Shown: positions 63,334-64,000 of the stretch, piece by piece
How positions within the stretch are numbered: position 1 is the stretch's first letter
How the letters are laid out: every line of letters starts with the position of its first letter
Assembly (NCBI RefSeq): GCF_038397735.1
Contig: NZ_CP151635.1
Location: 2,542,001-2,606,000 of the forward strand
Source of the DNA: Microbacterium sp. LWH13-1.2
Lineage (GTDB): Bacteria; Actinomycetota; Actinomycetes; Actinomycetales; Microbacteriaceae
DNA length: 64,000 nt
Reading direction: 5' to 3'
Notes under the pieces: model-generated
Database searches by the model: none
The model's input: only the letters and a program-made list of their open reading frames with translations
Told to the model about the DNA's origin: nothing
Program-made: the position numbers and the translations under genes

Positions 63334-64000
63334 AGCTCGCTCAATCTGCCGTCGGCGATCCGGATGCTTCGCCGCGCGCGACGCGCGACGGCATCGTCGT
63401 GGGTGATCACGATCAGCGTGAGACCGTCGTCGTTCAGTTCCTCGAAGAGTTCCATCACCTCGCTCGATGTCTGCTGATCGAGATTTCCGGTGGGCTCGTC
63501 GGCGAGCAGCAGCCGAGGGCCGCTCACGACCGCCCGCGCCACAGCGACCCGCTGGCGTTCACCGCCGGAGAGAGACATCGGGAGAAAGTCGATGCGATGC
63601 TCGAGCCCCACTCGAGTGAGCGCTTCCCGTGCCCGTGATTCGCGTTCTCGGCGGGGGACCCCGCTGTACAGCATCGGCATCAGCACGTTATCGAGGACGC
63701 TGCGCCGGGGCAGCAGATGGAACGACTGAAAGACGAACCCGATGAACCGCGCGCGCACGGCAGCCCGTTCGTCGTCTGTGAGGTCTCCGGTGCGGGATCC
63801 GGCAATACGGTACTCCCCCACGCTCGGCCTATCCAGGAGTCCGAGCAGATTGAGCATCGTCGACTTGCCCGACCCGCTCGGCCCGACGATCGAGATGTAG
63901 TCGCCGGGCTCCACCCTCAGCGTCGCCGCCTTCAGCGCCTGCACCTCGGGTGAGCCGGGGAACGACCTGGTGACGTCGCGGAGCTCGACCAGCGGAGCCG
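63330..64000 (-). CDS. MacB-type ABC ATPase (second system), 5' end outside window
   Basis: The frame remains open to the window edge: before the GTG at 63944 the peptide APLVELRDVTRSFPGSPEV continues a normal ABC N-terminus, so the true start lies beyond 64000. Walker A is GPSGSGKST, signature LSGGERQR, Walker B LLLADEPTGNLD and VITHDD. Unlike the ATPase at 40891, it ends normally (IADGRLSEL) with no repeat tail. Confidence 0.92.
   Translation of the reverse strand, partial: APLVELRDVTRSFPGSPEVQALKAATLRVEPGDYISIVGPSGSGKSTMLNLLGLLDRPSVGEYRIAGSRTGDLTDDERAAVRARFIGFVFQSFHLLPRRSVLDNVLMPMLYSGVPRRERESRAREALTRVGLEHRIDFLPMSLSGGERQRVAVARAVVSGPRLLLADEPTGNLDQQTSSEVMELFEELNDDGLTLIVITHDDAVARRARRSIRIADGRLSEL

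Overview
The window is high-GC DNA with dense, often 4-bp-overlapping genes, lipoprotein-based ABC importers and Gram-positive regulator families. Gene content (actinobacterial Zur-type sites, AztCD zinc proteins, MesX/MesD, ROK/LacI/TetR sugar loci, MacB-like exporters) suggests an actinobacterium of the Microbacteriaceae, probably Microbacterium or a close relative. No rRNA, tRNA, CRISPR array, insertion sequence, phage or plasmid gene was seen. No gene-free stretch exceeds about 300 bp.

Layout. 1-2.2 kb: folate-independent methionine synthase pair (mesD start, mesX) and a divergent LysR regulator behind a perfect 20-bp palindrome. 2.3-2.7 kb: a sigma factor with region 2 only. 2.8-9.0 kb: a zinc-starvation island with two Zur-like boxes, a cysteine-free L36, a COG0523 relative with a ruined P-loop, and a split aztA / aztB-aztD-aztC-aztD2 importer. 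9.1-12.8 kb: BLUF photoreceptor, small lipoprotein, cupin, a frameshifted NIPSNAP gene and an S11 peptidase. 13.0-20.6 kb: ROK regulator, sugar ABC importer and GH38 alpha-mannosidase.

20.7-36.3 kb is the most interesting part. Leftward: a sugar ABC importer, a GH130 enzyme and a TetR regulator. Rightward: thiolase, SDR, MFS, GH2 beta-mannosidase, carboxylesterase and acyl-CoA ligase, then a separate membrane-anchored carboxylesterase. The three transcription units share an ATTAGTCA-N4-TGACTAAT operator that contains a TTGACT -35 hexamer. I infer one TetR-controlled regulon for an acylated beta-mannoside: import, deacylation, mannose release, and CoA activation with thiolytic cleavage of a (3-hydroxy)acyl moiety.

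36.3-44.1 kb: SDR/MarR pair, then a MacB-like exporter (lipoprotein, adaptor, ATPase with an Asp-Thr repeat tail, permease) with its histidine kinase and a divergent response regulator. 44.1-54.3 kb: a LacI-controlled locus with an ABC importer, a GH127 enzyme, a PdxA2/DUF1537-kinase tetronate module, an MBL-fold protein and an SMP-30 lactonase. 54.3-58 kb: two epoxide-hydrolase-like proteins, an ankyrin protein and a TetR. 58-62 kb: an unknown small protein, a NarL-type two-component system, and a MarR/NmrA pair with a clear tandem operator. 62-64 kb: a second MacB-like exporter, cut by the window end.
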